From NCBI GenBank assembly GCA_020636355.1, contig JACJYB010000002.1:1-64000 (forward strand): a stretch of DNA of 64,000 bases, given 5' to 3'. The DNA is from Lewinellaceae bacterium. Its GTDB lineage: Bacteria > Bacteroidota > Bacteroidia > Chitinophagales > Saprospiraceae. The notes beneath the pieces were generated by a model. It ran no database searches. It had not been told where the DNA came from and saw only the letters and a list, made by a program, of their open reading frames with translations. The translations under genes and the position numbers were made by a program. Shown here one piece after another: positions 38,300-46,977 of this stretch. Every line of letters starts with the position of its first letter. Position 1 is the first letter of the stretch.

Positions 38300-39736
38300 A
38301 TGAGGGACAAAAAGATACGTAAGATTCTCGTTGCCAACCGGGGAGAAATAGCCAGGCGCATTATGCGTACCTGTCGCAAGCTGGATATCCGTACCGTTGC
38401 CATCTATTCCGAAGCAGACCGCCATTCTCCGCATGTACGGGAAGCGGATGAGGCTTATCTTGTCGGCCCGGCAAAAGCGCAAGAGTCCTATCTGAATAGT
38501 GGAAAGATCATCGAGATTGCCCGAGCCTGTGCTGCTGACGCCATCCATCCCGGTTATGGCTTCCTCAGTGAAAATGCCACTTTTGCTGAATTGGCGGAAG
38601 CCAATCAAATCACCTTTATTGGCCCAACACCCCATGCCATTCGGGTAATGGGTAACAAGATTACTGCCAAACAAGCCGTAATACCTTTTGACGTCCCTTT
38701 GATACGCGGCTCGGATCATGCCATGGCAGATCAAAAAGAAGGCAAAGACCTAGCGCAAACTATCGGATATCCTGTGCTGATCAAAGCGGCTGCCGGTGGT
38801 GGAGGAAAAGGTATGCGTATCGTGGAAAAGGCTGAAGATTTCGACAGCCAGTTTGAGCGTGCAGTAAGCGAGGCTAGAGCTGCTTTTGGGGATGGCTCTG
38901 TGTTTATTGAAAAATTCGTCCAGAATCCGAAACATATTGAAGTACAGATTCTGGCGGATATTCATGGACATACCATCCACTTAGGCGAAAGGGAATGCAG
39001 CATCCAGCGAAGACATCAAAAAGTTGTCGAGGAATCACCGTCTCCGGTGGTTGACGATGTATTACGTCAACGTTTGGGAGAAGCTGCCGTCCAGGTCGCA
39101 AAAGCTTGTCTGTATCGGGGCGCAGGGACCGTGGAGTTCATTTACGATGGGCATGATCGGTTTTATTTTCTGGAGATGAATACCCGGCTGCAGGTTGAGC
39201 ACCCTGTCACAGAATGTGTGACCGGACTGGACCTGGTCGCCTGGCAAATCAAGATTGCCGAAGGAGCTCCGCTCACAGTACTTCAGCAAGATGTGAAACA
39301 ACGCGGTCATGCCATAGAGTTCCGGGTCTATGCAGAAGACCCGTTCAATCAATTCTTACCCAATCACGGTGTCCTAAGTACCTACACATTGCCGCATGGA
39401 CCAGGCATCCGGGTTGATGATGCTTATGTCCAGGGATCAGAAGTAGGTTTGTTTTATGATCCGATGATTGCCAAATTGATCGCCTATGGGGACGACCGGC
39501 AGGACGCCATCGAAAAGCTCAAAAAAGCGGTGGCCGATTATCATATCACAGGAGTGACCACCACTCTTTCCTTTGCCCCGTTCCTGCTTAACCATCCACT
39601 GTTTTTAAGCGGGAATTTTAATACTCAATTTATTCAGGATCATTTTCAGGCTCAACCCAGTCTTCCTCCATGGATGGCCTATGCCGCAGCCTGGATATAC
39701 GACCGCGAAGTCCAAAAATTGCGGATCCCCGGATGA
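38300..39736 (+). CDS. accC: Biotin carboxylase subunit of acyl-CoA / acetyl-CoA carboxylase
   Basis: About 478 residues, starting at ATG 38300 (MRDKKIRKILVANRGEIA). ATP-grasp biotin carboxylase features are ANRGEIARRIMRTCR, HPGYGFLSEN, the glycine-rich KAAAGGGGKGMR, GERECSIQRRHQK and the catalytic EMNTRLQVEHPVTE. It carboxylates biotin on a carrier protein with ATP and bicarbonate. It is shorter than fused alpha subunits of propionyl-CoA carboxylase, as no biotinyl-lysine (AMKM) domain follows; a separate carrier is needed and is not encoded in this window. The carboxyltransferase partner could be the pccB-like protein at 14227-15771. A TATCTTGG box (one mismatch) lies at 38287-38294. Confidence 0.92.
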   Translation: MRDKKIRKILVANRGEIARRIMRTCRKLDIRTVAIYSEADRHSPHVREADEAYLVGPAKAQESYLNSGKIIEIARACAADAIHPGYGFLSENATFAELAEANQITFIGPTPHAIRVMGNKITAKQAVIPFDVPLIRGSDHAMADQKEGKDLAQTIGYPVLIKAAAGGGGKGMRIVEKAEDFDSQFERAVSEARAAFGDGSVFIEKFVQNPKHIEVQILADIHGHTIHLGERECSIQRRHQKVVEESPSPVVDDVLRQRLGEAAVQVAKACLYRGAGTVEFIYDGHDRFYFLEMNTRLQVEHPVTECVTGLDLVAWQIKIAEGAPLTVLQQDVKQRGHAIEFRVYAEDPFNQFLPNHGVLSTYTLPHGPGIRVDDAYVQGSEVGLFYDPMIAKLIAYGDDRQDAIEKLKKAVADYHITGVTTTLSFAPFLLNHPLFLSGNFNTQFIQDHFQAQPSLPPWMAYAAAWIYDREVQKLRIPG

Positions 39737-39798
39737 TGGGATCCAAAGAGCCTGTAAAAAGATTTTTGTCTGGTAAAGAGGAATTAAAAGGATTGTAC

Positions 39799-39806
39799 TA
39801 TTTTTG
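39799..39806 (+). promoter_or_regulatory. -7 box (TATTTTTG) of the tRNA-Thr gene
   Basis: Exact TAnnTTTG ending nine bases before the first tRNA base, a spacing suited to initiation just upstream of the mature 5' end. Confidence 0.5.
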
Positions 39807-39814
39807 CCTGCCGT

Positions 39815-39887
39815 GCCAATGTAGCTCAGTTGGTAGAGCAGTTCATTCGTAATGAACGGGTCGCAGGTTCGAGTCCTGTCATTGGCT
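39815..39887 (+). tRNA. tRNA-Thr (anticodon CGU)
   Basis: A full cloverleaf fits: 7-bp acceptor stem GCCAATG/CATTGGC, D-stem GCTC/GAGC with loop AGTTGGTA, anticodon stem GTTCA/TGAAC with loop TTCGTAA (anticodon CGT, reading ACG), 5-nt variable loop, and T-arm GCAGG/CCTGT with TTCGAGT loop. It is 73 nt; CCA is not encoded (CCC follows the discriminator T). Confidence 0.97.
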
Positions 39888-39941
39888 CCCTTCTTCTTGC
39901 CGGCGTCCAAATCGTACCAAATCACGCTAAAATGAACTACC

Positions 39942-41693
39942 ATGTTACGATGGAACGCTCTTCTTTTGTTACTCCTTTGTTTTGCTTTAAGCCATGCCAG
40001 CAGCATTTTGCCTTACCCATCCCTGGCAATCCTTGCTGATCATTCGGATGCAGTAGGCCTGTATTATGTCCAGGATTTCACCGCCGTAAATCACGGAGAT
40101 ATAACCTATTTGGAGTATTGCCTCAAACCACAACATGCCATCAAAGGGCCACAAAACCAACTTTTAATTGTCCAATGCTTGTCTAAAATTTATGCCGAGG
40201 GAGAATTCGCAGTCCCGGACGACCTGAATTTAGAAAAAGGTAACACCTACCTGCTCTTTCTCAACCAACGCACCAATGGTTACTATCAGGCTAAAACATT
40301 TAATTATTACGTCTTTAAACAGGTTTTGAAAGATGGTCGAGAGTTACTGTTACCCAGCAAGGAGACACTGGAAATAAAGGGAAATGCTACACGAAAAATC
40401 GAAGAATTTTCCGTTCTGGACCGAAAAACTCTGGTAAGTCATTTGACGGATGTGCTTACAGGCAAGATAACTTATGACCCGCAAATCGTCAAGGCTCCCT
40501 CTCGTTATTCGACGCTTGATGCTCGGGATGCACCATCCTATTGTACGTATTTTGGTTTGCGCTGGGATGTTTTTGATGGAGGTGGCAGCCTGCCCGTTTA
40601 TGCTGATGAAACGCCCGATCAATTCAATCCGGGCTGTTATGATTTTTTACAAAACGCCATAGCTGGTATCAATTCAGGTTATAACAACAATGTTATCCTT
40701 GGCTATTCAGGGACCACTGGACTTAGTAGTAATAGTTGTAATGGAGGATTTGATCCCTCTATCCAAGGGCTGGATCCGGAATCCATTCTGGTGGTGTTTA
40801 ACGATCCCTGCGATCAGGTCAGTGATTTTGATTGCGATGCAAGTGACGGGATGATCGGTGGATCACTCGGAATTGGAGGAATATATGCTGCGTCCGGAAT
40901 TCATTCGTTTAATGGCGAGAACTGGTACACCGCCGAATATGGCTATGTGGTCATTAACGATGGTTTATCCTGCTTTAATAACTCCACTGATTGGCAATCA
41001 CTTTTAATGCATGAAATGACACATGCACTCGGATTAGGTCATATAAGCTCTTCCAATGGAACTGCATTAATGAATCCAAGTTGTTGTAATCCCATCACTG
41101 AACTCGACCAGGATTGTGTCTCTTTCGCCTACGATGCTGCCCTTCCGGTTCAGTTAATTGCCTTTGATGCCTTCCTGGAAGAAGATTGGATAGCTATCGA
41201 TTGGCGAACCTCATGGGAAGTTAATCACGATTATTTTGAAGTTTTACACTCAGCGGATGGTCAAAACTGGAAAGTAATTGACCAAAATATCCAGGAATCA
41301 ACTTCTAATGAAAATCAGAAACAATACCAAACGGTCGATCGAAACCCTGTGATTGGCACCAACTATTACCGGTTAAATCAAGTAGATATTGATGGTAAAT
41401 CAGAGTTATCTCCCATCGTCCAGGTTAAATATTATCCTAAGCAGTGGGCTCGCATAAGCCCAAATCCGGTAGAAGGTAATCTGCTTACACTGGAGTTTAC
41501 CTCCCAAAGCATTCAACGCTGGGAAATAGAAGTTTTTGATGTTACTGGTAATATCCGCAAAACCTTTTCCTTTGCTGGCGCAAATCGGTATGTCAAATCA
41601 CAAATTGACATAAGCATGCTCAGTCCGGGCGTCTATTTCATCCGGTTCCCAAAGCAAGGTGCCATGCAGGCGCTCCGGTTCATCAAAACGTAA
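39942..41693 (+). CDS. Secreted matrixin-like metalloprotease with T9SS sorting domain
   Basis: 583 residues. Signal peptide MLRWNALLLLLLCFALSHAS. A Cys-rich protease domain of about 190-400 residues has the metzincin zinc site HEMTHALGLGH at 357-367 and a plausible Met-turn at ALMNPSCC soon after. A fibronectin-III-like region follows (LIAFDAFLEEDWIAIDWRTSWEVNHDYFEV...YYRLNQVDIDGK), and a type A T9SS C-terminal domain (ISPNPVEGNLLTLEF...PGVYFIRFPKQGAMQALRFIKT). It is predicted to be secreted through T9SS and to degrade extracellular protein. It starts 54 bases after tRNA-Thr. The gap to the convergent P5C dehydrogenase is only 19 bases, with a short AAACG/CGTTT dyad that may be a weak terminator. 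Confidence 0.9.
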   Translation: MLRWNALLLLLLCFALSHASSILPYPSLAILADHSDAVGLYYVQDFTAVNHGDITYLEYCLKPQHAIKGPQNQLLIVQCLSKIYAEGEFAVPDDLNLEKGNTYLLFLNQRTNGYYQAKTFNYYVFKQVLKDGRELLLPSKETLEIKGNATRKIEEFSVLDRKTLVSHLTDVLTGKITYDPQIVKAPSRYSTLDARDAPSYCTYFGLRWDVFDGGGSLPVYADETPDQFNPGCYDFLQNAIAGINSGYNNNVILGYSGTTGLSSNSCNGGFDPSIQGLDPESILVVFNDPCDQVSDFDCDASDGMIGGSLGIGGIYAASGIHSFNGENWYTAEYGYVVINDGLSCFNNSTDWQSLLMHEMTHALGLGHISSSNGTALMNPSCCNPITELDQDCVSFAYDAALPVQLIAFDAFLEEDWIAIDWRTSWEVNHDYFEVLHSADGQNWKVIDQNIQESTSNENQKQYQTVDRNPVIGTNYYRLNQVDIDGKSELSPIVQVKYYPKQWARISPNPVEGNLLTLEFTSQSIQRWEIEVFDVTGNIRKTFSFAGANRYVKSQIDISMLSPGVYFIRFPKQGAMQALRFIKT

Positions 41694-41712
41694 ATGAAAT
41701 GCGTTTCTCCGT

Positions 41713-43344
41713 TTAACTCTCGCCCATAAATGGATAACGGTAATCCACCGGGGGCACAAAGTTCTCCTTAATGGTTCTTGGAGATACCCATCGATAAAGG
41801 TTCAATATTGAGCCGGCTTTATCATTGGTTCCTGAGGCCCGCGCACCTCCGAATGGTTGCTGGCCAACCACAGCACCGGTCGGCTTATCATTGATGTAAA
41901 AATTACCGGCGGTGTGTGTGAGAAATTCAGTCACCTCCCGGATGACCGCTCGATCCTGACTGAATATTGCTCCGGTTAACGCATAGGGAGAGGTTTTTTC
42001 AAGCACCTTCAAAGATTCCCGCCACTCCTGGTCCGGATAAACGTATAAGGATAATACGGGGCCAAAGATCTCCTCACACATGGTTACATAATAAGGATCC
42101 TCGATAACCAGAATGGTCGGATCAATAAAATATCCATGCTTTTTACTGTAAGTACCTCCCTGGATAATCTCCACCCCGGAGGCCTGGTGCGCGTGGTCAA
42201 TGTATTTGCTGATTTTATCAAATGCCCGCTCATCAATCACTGCATTGAAGAAATTGGTGAAATCTTCCGGAGTGCCGATGCCAAAAGACGAAACCACTTC
42301 AATCAGCTGGGCTTTAATATGTTTCCAGAGGCTTCTCGGGATATAGGCCCGGGAGGCTGCTGAGCATTTCTGCCCCTGGTATTCAAACGCTCCGCGAGCC
42401 AGAGCTACCGCCACCTGCTGAGGATCGGCGCTTGGATGAACCCAAACAAAATCTTTACCTCCGGTCTCCCCTACAATCCGTGGATAGGAAGCGTATTGGC
42501 TAATGTTGGTCCCGATGGTCTTCCAAAGCTGCTGGAATACACCGGTACTTCCGGTGAAATGCAGTCCGGCAAAGGAGGGGTGTGAAAAAACAATATTACC
42601 TAAAGTAGGGCCGTCTACGAACACCAGATTGATCACCCCGGGCGGCAATCCGGCAGCTTCCAAAACTTCCATGATGACAGCCGCCGAATAAATCTGCGTT
42701 TCGGCAGGTTTCCAAACCACCGTATTGCCCATCAAAGCGGGGGCACCAGGCAGGTTTCCGGCAATAGATGTAAAGTTAAATGGCGTGACCGCCAGGACAA
42801 ATCCTTCCAGAGGACGATATTCCAATCGGTTCCAGGTTGTTTTGGACGATTCCGGCTGGAGGTGGTACATTTCTTCCATGTATTTGGCGTTGAACCGATA
42901 GAAGTCAGCCAATTCAGCCACTGCGTCAATTTCAGCCTGGAAGACGGTTTTACTCTGCCCCAGCATGGTGGCCGCATTCATTTTTGCCCGGTAAGGTCCC
43001 GCCAGCAGGTCGGCCGCTTTCAGGAAGATAGCCGCCCGTTCATGCCAGGGCATCCTTTCCCATTCCGGCTTGGCCAGCAAAGCCGCCTGGATGGCATTCG
43101 TGACATGTTCTGCATGCCCCCGGTGGTATTGCCCCAGGCTATGATGGATTTCATGCGGTGGATGTATTCCATGCAGGTCCCCGGTCTCCACCTTCATCCC
43201 GCCAATGGTCATCGCTATCTCGACTTCATGGTGTTTGAGGTTACTGAGCGTCGCTTTCAATGCAGTTTTCTCCGGTGATCCAGGAGCATAAGACAAGACA
43301 GGCTCATTAACTGCTTTGGGTAACGTAAAAAAAGCGTTTGTCAT
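41713..43344 (-). CDS. pruA: L-glutamate gamma-semialdehyde (P5C) dehydrogenase
   Basis: About 543 residues, from ATG 43344 (MTNAFFTLPKAVNEPVLSYAPGSPE). Aldehyde dehydrogenase motifs are clear: cofactor region VLAVTPFNFTSIAGNLPGAPAL, catalytic Glu in RIVGETGGKDFVWVH, and catalytic Cys in EYQGQKCSAASRAY. The pattern is that of eukaryotic-type P5C dehydrogenases, which oxidise glutamate semialdehyde to glutamate with NAD+, completing proline and ornithine breakdown. It is 17 bases after coaD in the macro-coaD-pruA cluster. Ornithine aminotransferase lies 8.4 kb away on the other strand. Confidence 0.95.
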   Translation of the reverse strand: MTNAFFTLPKAVNEPVLSYAPGSPEKTALKATLSNLKHHEVEIAMTIGGMKVETGDLHGIHPPHEIHHSLGQYHRGHAEHVTNAIQAALLAKPEWERMPWHERAAIFLKAADLLAGPYRAKMNAATMLGQSKTVFQAEIDAVAELADFYRFNAKYMEEMYHLQPESSKTTWNRLEYRPLEGFVLAVTPFNFTSIAGNLPGAPALMGNTVVWKPAETQIYSAAVIMEVLEAAGLPPGVINLVFVDGPTLGNIVFSHPSFAGLHFTGSTGVFQQLWKTIGTNISQYASYPRIVGETGGKDFVWVHPSADPQQVAVALARGAFEYQGQKCSAASRAYIPRSLWKHIKAQLIEVVSSFGIGTPEDFTNFFNAVIDERAFDKISKYIDHAHQASGVEIIQGGTYSKKHGYFIDPTILVIEDPYYVTMCEEIFGPVLSLYVYPDQEWRESLKVLEKTSPYALTGAIFSQDRAVIREVTEFLTHTAGNFYINDKPTGAVVGQQPFGGARASGTNDKAGSILNLYRWVSPRTIKENFVPPVDYRYPFMGES

Positions 43345-43361
43345 GATCGGTTCCAATTTTA

Positions 43362-43829
43362 TTATTGATGGACTAATTTTATTTGATTGGGCAAGAATGG
43401 TGAAGCATCTCCTCCCCCTTTAATAATCTCTCTCACAATCGTCGAACTGATGTGGGAGTATGCAGGCTGGCTAATCAGAAACACGGTCTCCAGATTATGC
43501 CCCACGATATGATTCAACTGGGAGATGGTCTTTTCGTAATCAAAGTCTGATGCATTTCGCAACCCCCTCAATAGATACCTTGCTTCCACTTTTTGACAAT
43601 AATGTGCGGTCAATCCTTCAAAAAAGTCAATCCTGACCTTTGGCTCATGGTCAAAAACAAGTTCCAGCCATTCCAACCGCTGTTTTAAATCAAACAACGA
43701 TGTCTTCTGAGAGTTGACCCCAACCGCTACGATTATTTCATCGAACAGGGGCAGGTATCTTTTAACCAGATCTACGTGGCCAATCGTTATGGGATCAAAA
43801 GAACCCGGAAATACGGCAATTTTTTTCAT
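43362..43829 (-). CDS. coaD: Phosphopantetheine adenylyltransferase
   Basis: 155 residues from ATG 43829 (MKKIAVFPGSFDPITIGHVDL). The nucleotidyltransferase signatures are GSFDPITIGH near the N-terminus and ISSTIVREII near the C-terminus; RGLRNASDFDYE is the CoaD-specific segment. It transfers AMP from ATP to 4'-phosphopantetheine to make dephospho-CoA, the step before CoaE. The start overlaps the end of the macro-domain gene by four bases. Confidence 0.95.
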   Translation of the reverse strand: MKKIAVFPGSFDPITIGHVDLVKRYLPLFDEIIVAVGVNSQKTSLFDLKQRLEWLELVFDHEPKVRIDFFEGLTAHYCQKVEARYLLRGLRNASDFDYEKTISQLNHIVGHNLETVFLISQPAYSHISSTIVREIIKGGGDASPFLPNQIKLVHQ

Positions 43830-44347
43830 GAACACGATTTTTGATAGAACGCCAGATTTACATCATCAAAACATACCAGGATAACCCTTCGAACAAAAGT
43901 CCAGTTTTCAGTTTGCCAGGTATGCAAACCCGAACAAACGACCTCAGCCGCGCGGTCTTTTGGAAACCCGTAAACGCCGGTACTTATATTGGGAAATGCA
44001 ATGGACCCATATTGCAGCGACTCTGCCAGCACCAACGCATTCCGGTAGCAAGCCTGCAACAATCGGTCTGATTCATCAGGAAGATGTTCCCGATAGACCG
44101 GTCCCACAGCATGAATAATACCTTTTACCGGAATATGCCCGCCTCCAGTATGCATGACCTGGCCAGTAGGTAACAGTCCATGCTCCCGCACATATTCTGC
44201 GCAAGCGTCTCCAAGAACCGGACCAGCTGCCCGATGGATCGCCCCGTCAACGCCACCTCCACCGTGCAACCAGGTATTTGCAGCATTAACAATGCAGTCC
44301 GTACGCACTTTGGTAATATCTCCCTGGATGGTTTCGATTTGATACAT
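43826..44347 (-). CDS. Macro-domain protein (O-acetyl-ADP-ribose deacetylase-like)
   Basis: 173 residues, almost the whole chain being one macro domain. Motifs are IVNAANTWLHGGGGVDGAIHRAAG (ADP-ribose-binding loop with the GGGGVDGAIH signature) and ISTGVYGFPKDRAA (second phosphate loop). Family members bind ADP-ribose and remove ADP-ribose or O-acetyl-ADP-ribose groups (YmdB/MacroD type). It is the first gene of the macro-coaD-pruA cluster. The 44348-44507 divergent gap has no clear promoter. Confidence 0.93.
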   Translation of the reverse strand: MYQIETIQGDITKVRTDCIVNAANTWLHGGGGVDGAIHRAAGPVLGDACAEYVREHGLLPTGQVMHTGGGHIPVKGIIHAVGPVYREHLPDESDRLLQACYRNALVLAESLQYGSIAFPNISTGVYGFPKDRAAEVVCSGLHTWQTENWTFVRRVILVCFDDVNLAFYQKSCS

Positions 44348-44507
44348 CGCATCGTAAAAATCGAAATAACCTGGGACTTTCCCAGAAGAATGCCCATCGA
44401 ATCAATTGTTTTACACCATCTGGCCAGTCAAAGTCCATTGAAATACCCTTCTTCCCAAATTGTATCTTCGGGCGGTGTAATCAAGATTAAGCTAAACGAA
44501 TCGGAAA

Positions 44508-45962
44508 ATGTTGAAAGAAAGGATACGGGAGCTGGAAGTAATTTCCAAGCAACTGGATGGAACAAGCACCTCCCGGGGTGAATGGACAGAAGATGTTATT
44601 CACGCCGGGTTGTCATTTTTGGACACACTCAGGCAGCAAAAGACCTATTTTAACCCGGTTCATGATCAGTCTAACAATGCACCAGACACCCTATGGGAAC
44701 CGCAAGAGACCGGGGTGCCCATGCAGGATTTACTCCGGACCTACCAGTCCCAAATCTGGAATCACGGCATCAATGCGGCATCAGGTGGACATTTCGGCTA
44801 TATTCCTGGCGGTGGCCTCTATCCGGGAGCATTAGGAGATTATCTGGCCGCCACGGGCAATACCTATGCGGGCATAGCCTACGCTTCTCCGGGCGGCGCA
44901 AAGATGGAAGAGGCGATGATCCGGTGGATGAATGCCATCGTTGGCTGGGGAAGTGAAGCCGGCGGTACCTTGACCTCCGGTGGTTCGCTAGCAACCCTAA
45001 CGGCGTTAATTGCGGCGCGGGATCAATACATCAGTGAACCCGGCCAGCTGGAGCACGCTTGTATTTACATGACCCCTCAGGCGCACCATTGCATCCGGAA
45101 AGCCATACACCTTGCCGGATTAAATTTCGCGAAAATCAGGTCTATTCGCATGAATCAGGACTACACAATGAATTTGGAAGACCTGGCTAAGCATCTTGCG
45201 GATGATCACAGCCAAGGTATGATTCCTTTTATGATTGTGGGTTCCGCCGGAACCACGGACACAGGTGTTATCGATCCCATGCAAGAAATCGCGGGATTGG
45301 CTCATAAATATGGAACCTGGTTTCATGTCGATGCTGCATACGGTGGATTTTTTGCCTTGCTTCCGGAGCTGCTGCCCAGTTTCAAAGGATGGGAAAAAGC
45401 AGACTCCATTGTCATTGATCCCCATAAAGGGCTTTTTCTTCCTTATGGCATCGGCGCCGTCCTGATCAGGGACCGAAAAAAATTGTTTAACAGTATGCGA
45501 TACTCGGCAGCGTACATGCAGGATGCAGAAGTTGATGCCATGGACTATTCACCTTCCGATTATTCGCCGGAATTAACTCGCCATTTTCGATCCGTACGGA
45601 TGTGGCTTCCCCTGAAATTTTTTGGCATCAACACGATAAGAGCAGCTATTGAGGAAAAACATCTCTTAACCAAATACTTGTATGCACAACTGAATCAAAG
45701 GGGATGGGACATGGGCCCCCAGCCTACCCTATCTGTTTTTTTGTTCCGGATTGGCCACGACCCATCCACTAACGAACTCAATCGCACCATAGCAAGCTTG
45801 ATTCATCAGGATGGATCGCAATTTATATCCACAACCACGTTGGAAGGTATATTCTGGCTGAGGATTGCGGTATTATCATTTCGATCTCATCTTGAAGAAG
45901 CAGATCTTCTGATTCAACTGCTTGAAGCTTCCAGGCAAAAGGCTGCATCAATAAAAGGCTAA
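44508..45962 (+). CDS. PLP-dependent decarboxylase (aromatic-L-amino-acid decarboxylase family)
   Basis: 484 residues of the group II decarboxylase family. GGHFGYIPGGG, LTSGGSLATLTAL, PQAHHCIRKAIHLAGL, HVDAAYGGFF, and the Schiff-base lysine K307 in IDPHKGLFLPYGIG are all present. The C-terminus FISTTTLEGIFWLRIAVLSFRSH fits the small domain. Substrates in this family are aromatic amino acids or glutamate; this sequence cannot settle which. A TATCTTCG box (one mismatch) lies at 44463-44470. It stands alone between divergent clusters. Confidence 0.9.
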   Translation: MLKERIRELEVISKQLDGTSTSRGEWTEDVIHAGLSFLDTLRQQKTYFNPVHDQSNNAPDTLWEPQETGVPMQDLLRTYQSQIWNHGINAASGGHFGYIPGGGLYPGALGDYLAATGNTYAGIAYASPGGAKMEEAMIRWMNAIVGWGSEAGGTLTSGGSLATLTALIAARDQYISEPGQLEHACIYMTPQAHHCIRKAIHLAGLNFAKIRSIRMNQDYTMNLEDLAKHLADDHSQGMIPFMIVGSAGTTDTGVIDPMQEIAGLAHKYGTWFHVDAAYGGFFALLPELLPSFKGWEKADSIVIDPHKGLFLPYGIGAVLIRDRKKLFNSMRYSAAYMQDAEVDAMDYSPSDYSPELTRHFRSVRMWLPLKFFGINTIRAAIEEKHLLTKYLYAQLNQRGWDMGPQPTLSVFLFRIGHDPSTNELNRTIASLIHQDGSQFISTTTLEGIFWLRIAVLSFRSHLEEADLLIQLLEASRQKAASIKG

Positions 45963-46037
45963 TCGCAACCCATAGCGCCTATTAACCTATTACTTACATA
46001 TTATGTAAAACAATATTTAACAAAATCATATATTTTG

Positions 46038-46069
46038 ATTGCGTTAAATTGAAAAATAATATATATTTG
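46038..46069 (+). promoter_or_regulatory. Promoter of the structured ncRNA: -33 TTG and -7 TATATTTG
   Basis: TATATTTG (46062-46069) is an exact TAnnTTTG match. A TTG at 46039-46041 is 20 bases upstream, the usual spacing in Bacteroidota. The region around it is AT-rich and has no open reading frame. Initiation is expected at about 46074-46076, the first base of an 11-bp RNA stem. Confidence 0.6.
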
Positions 46070-46073
46070 ATTA

Positions 46074-46414
46074 CTGTCTAATTCGAATGATTATTCCGAA
46101 TGCGTGAGCTAATAAAATGATTTCGATCAAGAATTAGGCAGGGGTTTCTGGCAGATAGGACCCGGATCGAAAAACCCGTATGATTCATACGGTTTGCTCA
46201 CCAAAGTAAGAATAGTCCGGAGGTCATGTTCATCGTAAAAAATAACATCCCTCCTTTCAAATTTTTTCTAACGGGCGTCAGAAAGAATTTGAAAAACTTA
46301 CACCATCCCAATAACAGTCCCGGTAAACCGAAATGGTGCGCGGGAGTAAAAAAATGGTGATAAGTACCCGGAAAAACAGGGATGAGTTGATCTCAGTCCT
46401 GTTTTTCCTTTTTT
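46074..46414 (+). ncRNA. Candidate structured non-coding RNA of about 340 nt, family not recognised
   Basis: Non-coding stretch with its own promoter and terminator. Predicted elements: an 11-bp 5' stem (46074-46084 with 46131-46141) enclosing a UGAU-UUCG-AUCA tetraloop hairpin (46118-46129); a 6-bp pairing GTGAGC/GCTCAC (46104-46109 with 46196-46201) that crosses the first stem, i.e. a pseudoknot; GGGTTT/AAACCC (46142-46147 with 46172-46177), which partly competes with a CCGTATG/CATACGG hairpin (46176-46192); a GGAGG..ATGTT stem (46219-46230 with 46044-type partner at 46244-46254); a 9-bp TTTCAAATT/AATTTGAAA stem (46255-46263 with 46286-46294); and an 11-bp ACTTA-CACCAT stem (46296-46306 with 46354-46365). 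RNase P, tmRNA and group I/II signatures were looked for and not found. Confidence 0.6.
46370..46414 (+). terminator. Strong intrinsic terminator of the ncRNA
   Basis: GGAAAAACAGG pairs perfectly with CCTGTTTTTCC (11 bp), with an inner TGAG/CTCA stem, followed by a run of six T at 46409-46414. The T run is only on the plus-strand side, so it ends transcription from the left and not the minus-strand gene at 46459. Confidence 0.9.
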
Positions 46415-46458
46415 AGACACTACCTTTTCTTTTACGCACACCTCTTGAATAAATGCGG

Positions 46459-46977
46459 TTACTGGAGTCGAAATGATTTAAAAAAATGATCATTGACCTG
46501 AGTGCTTTTATCCACTGGATATAGTGCCTGCAACAAATAAAATCGATTCCCGCGAATGCAGGCTTTCGCCCGGATAGCATCATTACCTTCCATATAGTTA
46601 ATCCGCCAAACCTTGCCGGGAAGCTGATAGCTGTAATCATCGTTGGAATACAGCAGCTCACCATTCACTGACCGAACGGACTCATCCACGGTGGTCTCCA
46701 GGATGGACTGAACCAATTCGGCGGAGTCCGAAAGATTATATTCTATTGGATAATCAACGTAAGAAACCCGGTAATCGACCTGGATGGAATCACTGCCTGA
46801 TATCCGGCGGTAAAAATTATGGTATTCCAGCAAGCCGATTTCCGTAGTTGTCCGGATAATCTTTTCCTGGAGTTTGTATGGCGTATCAATCGCAAACCTT
46901 CCGGCTTCATTCTGATAATGAATCCAGGCATCCTGGACCACCGAAACGGCAATTAACAATAGGAAAGGGAGCACCAT
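46459..46977 (-). CDS. Small exported protein of unknown function
   Basis: 172 residues with a hydrophobic N-terminus (MVLPFLLLIAVSVVQ) and probable signal cleavage. No motif is recognised. The body alternates charged beta-type segments (FAIDTPYKLQEKII, YHNFYRRISGSDSIQVDYRVSYVDYPIEY), resembling domains of exported Bacteroidota proteins of unknown role. ATG 46977 lies in a divergent gap with the WG-repeat gene. Confidence 0.7.
   Translation of the reverse strand: MVLPFLLLIAVSVVQDAWIHYQNEAGRFAIDTPYKLQEKIIRTTTEIGLLEYHNFYRRISGSDSIQVDYRVSYVDYPIEYNLSDSAELVQSILETTVDESVRSVNGELLYSNDDYSYQLPGKVWRINYMEGNDAIRAKACIRGNRFYLLQALYPVDKSTQVNDHFFKSFRLQ

Noticed and set aside
39605..40006. Minus-strand open frame with RTRTCDPFITNEL
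   Set aside because: This is the familiar antisense reading of a tRNA gene; it covers tRNA-Thr and the ends of its neighbours.
41685..41707. AAACG/CGTTT dyad between the matrixin-like protease and pruA as a terminator
   Set aside because: The stem is short and the following T run is weak; kept only as a remark in the protease entry.
46176..46192. CCGTATG/CATACGG hairpin resembling part of a group II intron domain V
   Set aside because: Domain V is 34 nt with a conserved AGC triad and GAAA loop; here the loop is only three bases and no intron ends or reverse transcriptase are present.
46074..46414. RNase P RNA or tmRNA as identity of the structured RNA
   Set aside because: The conserved GAGGAAAGTCCGGGC / ACAGAA core of RNase P is missing, and no tRNA-like ends with T-arm or tag reading frame of tmRNA are visible.
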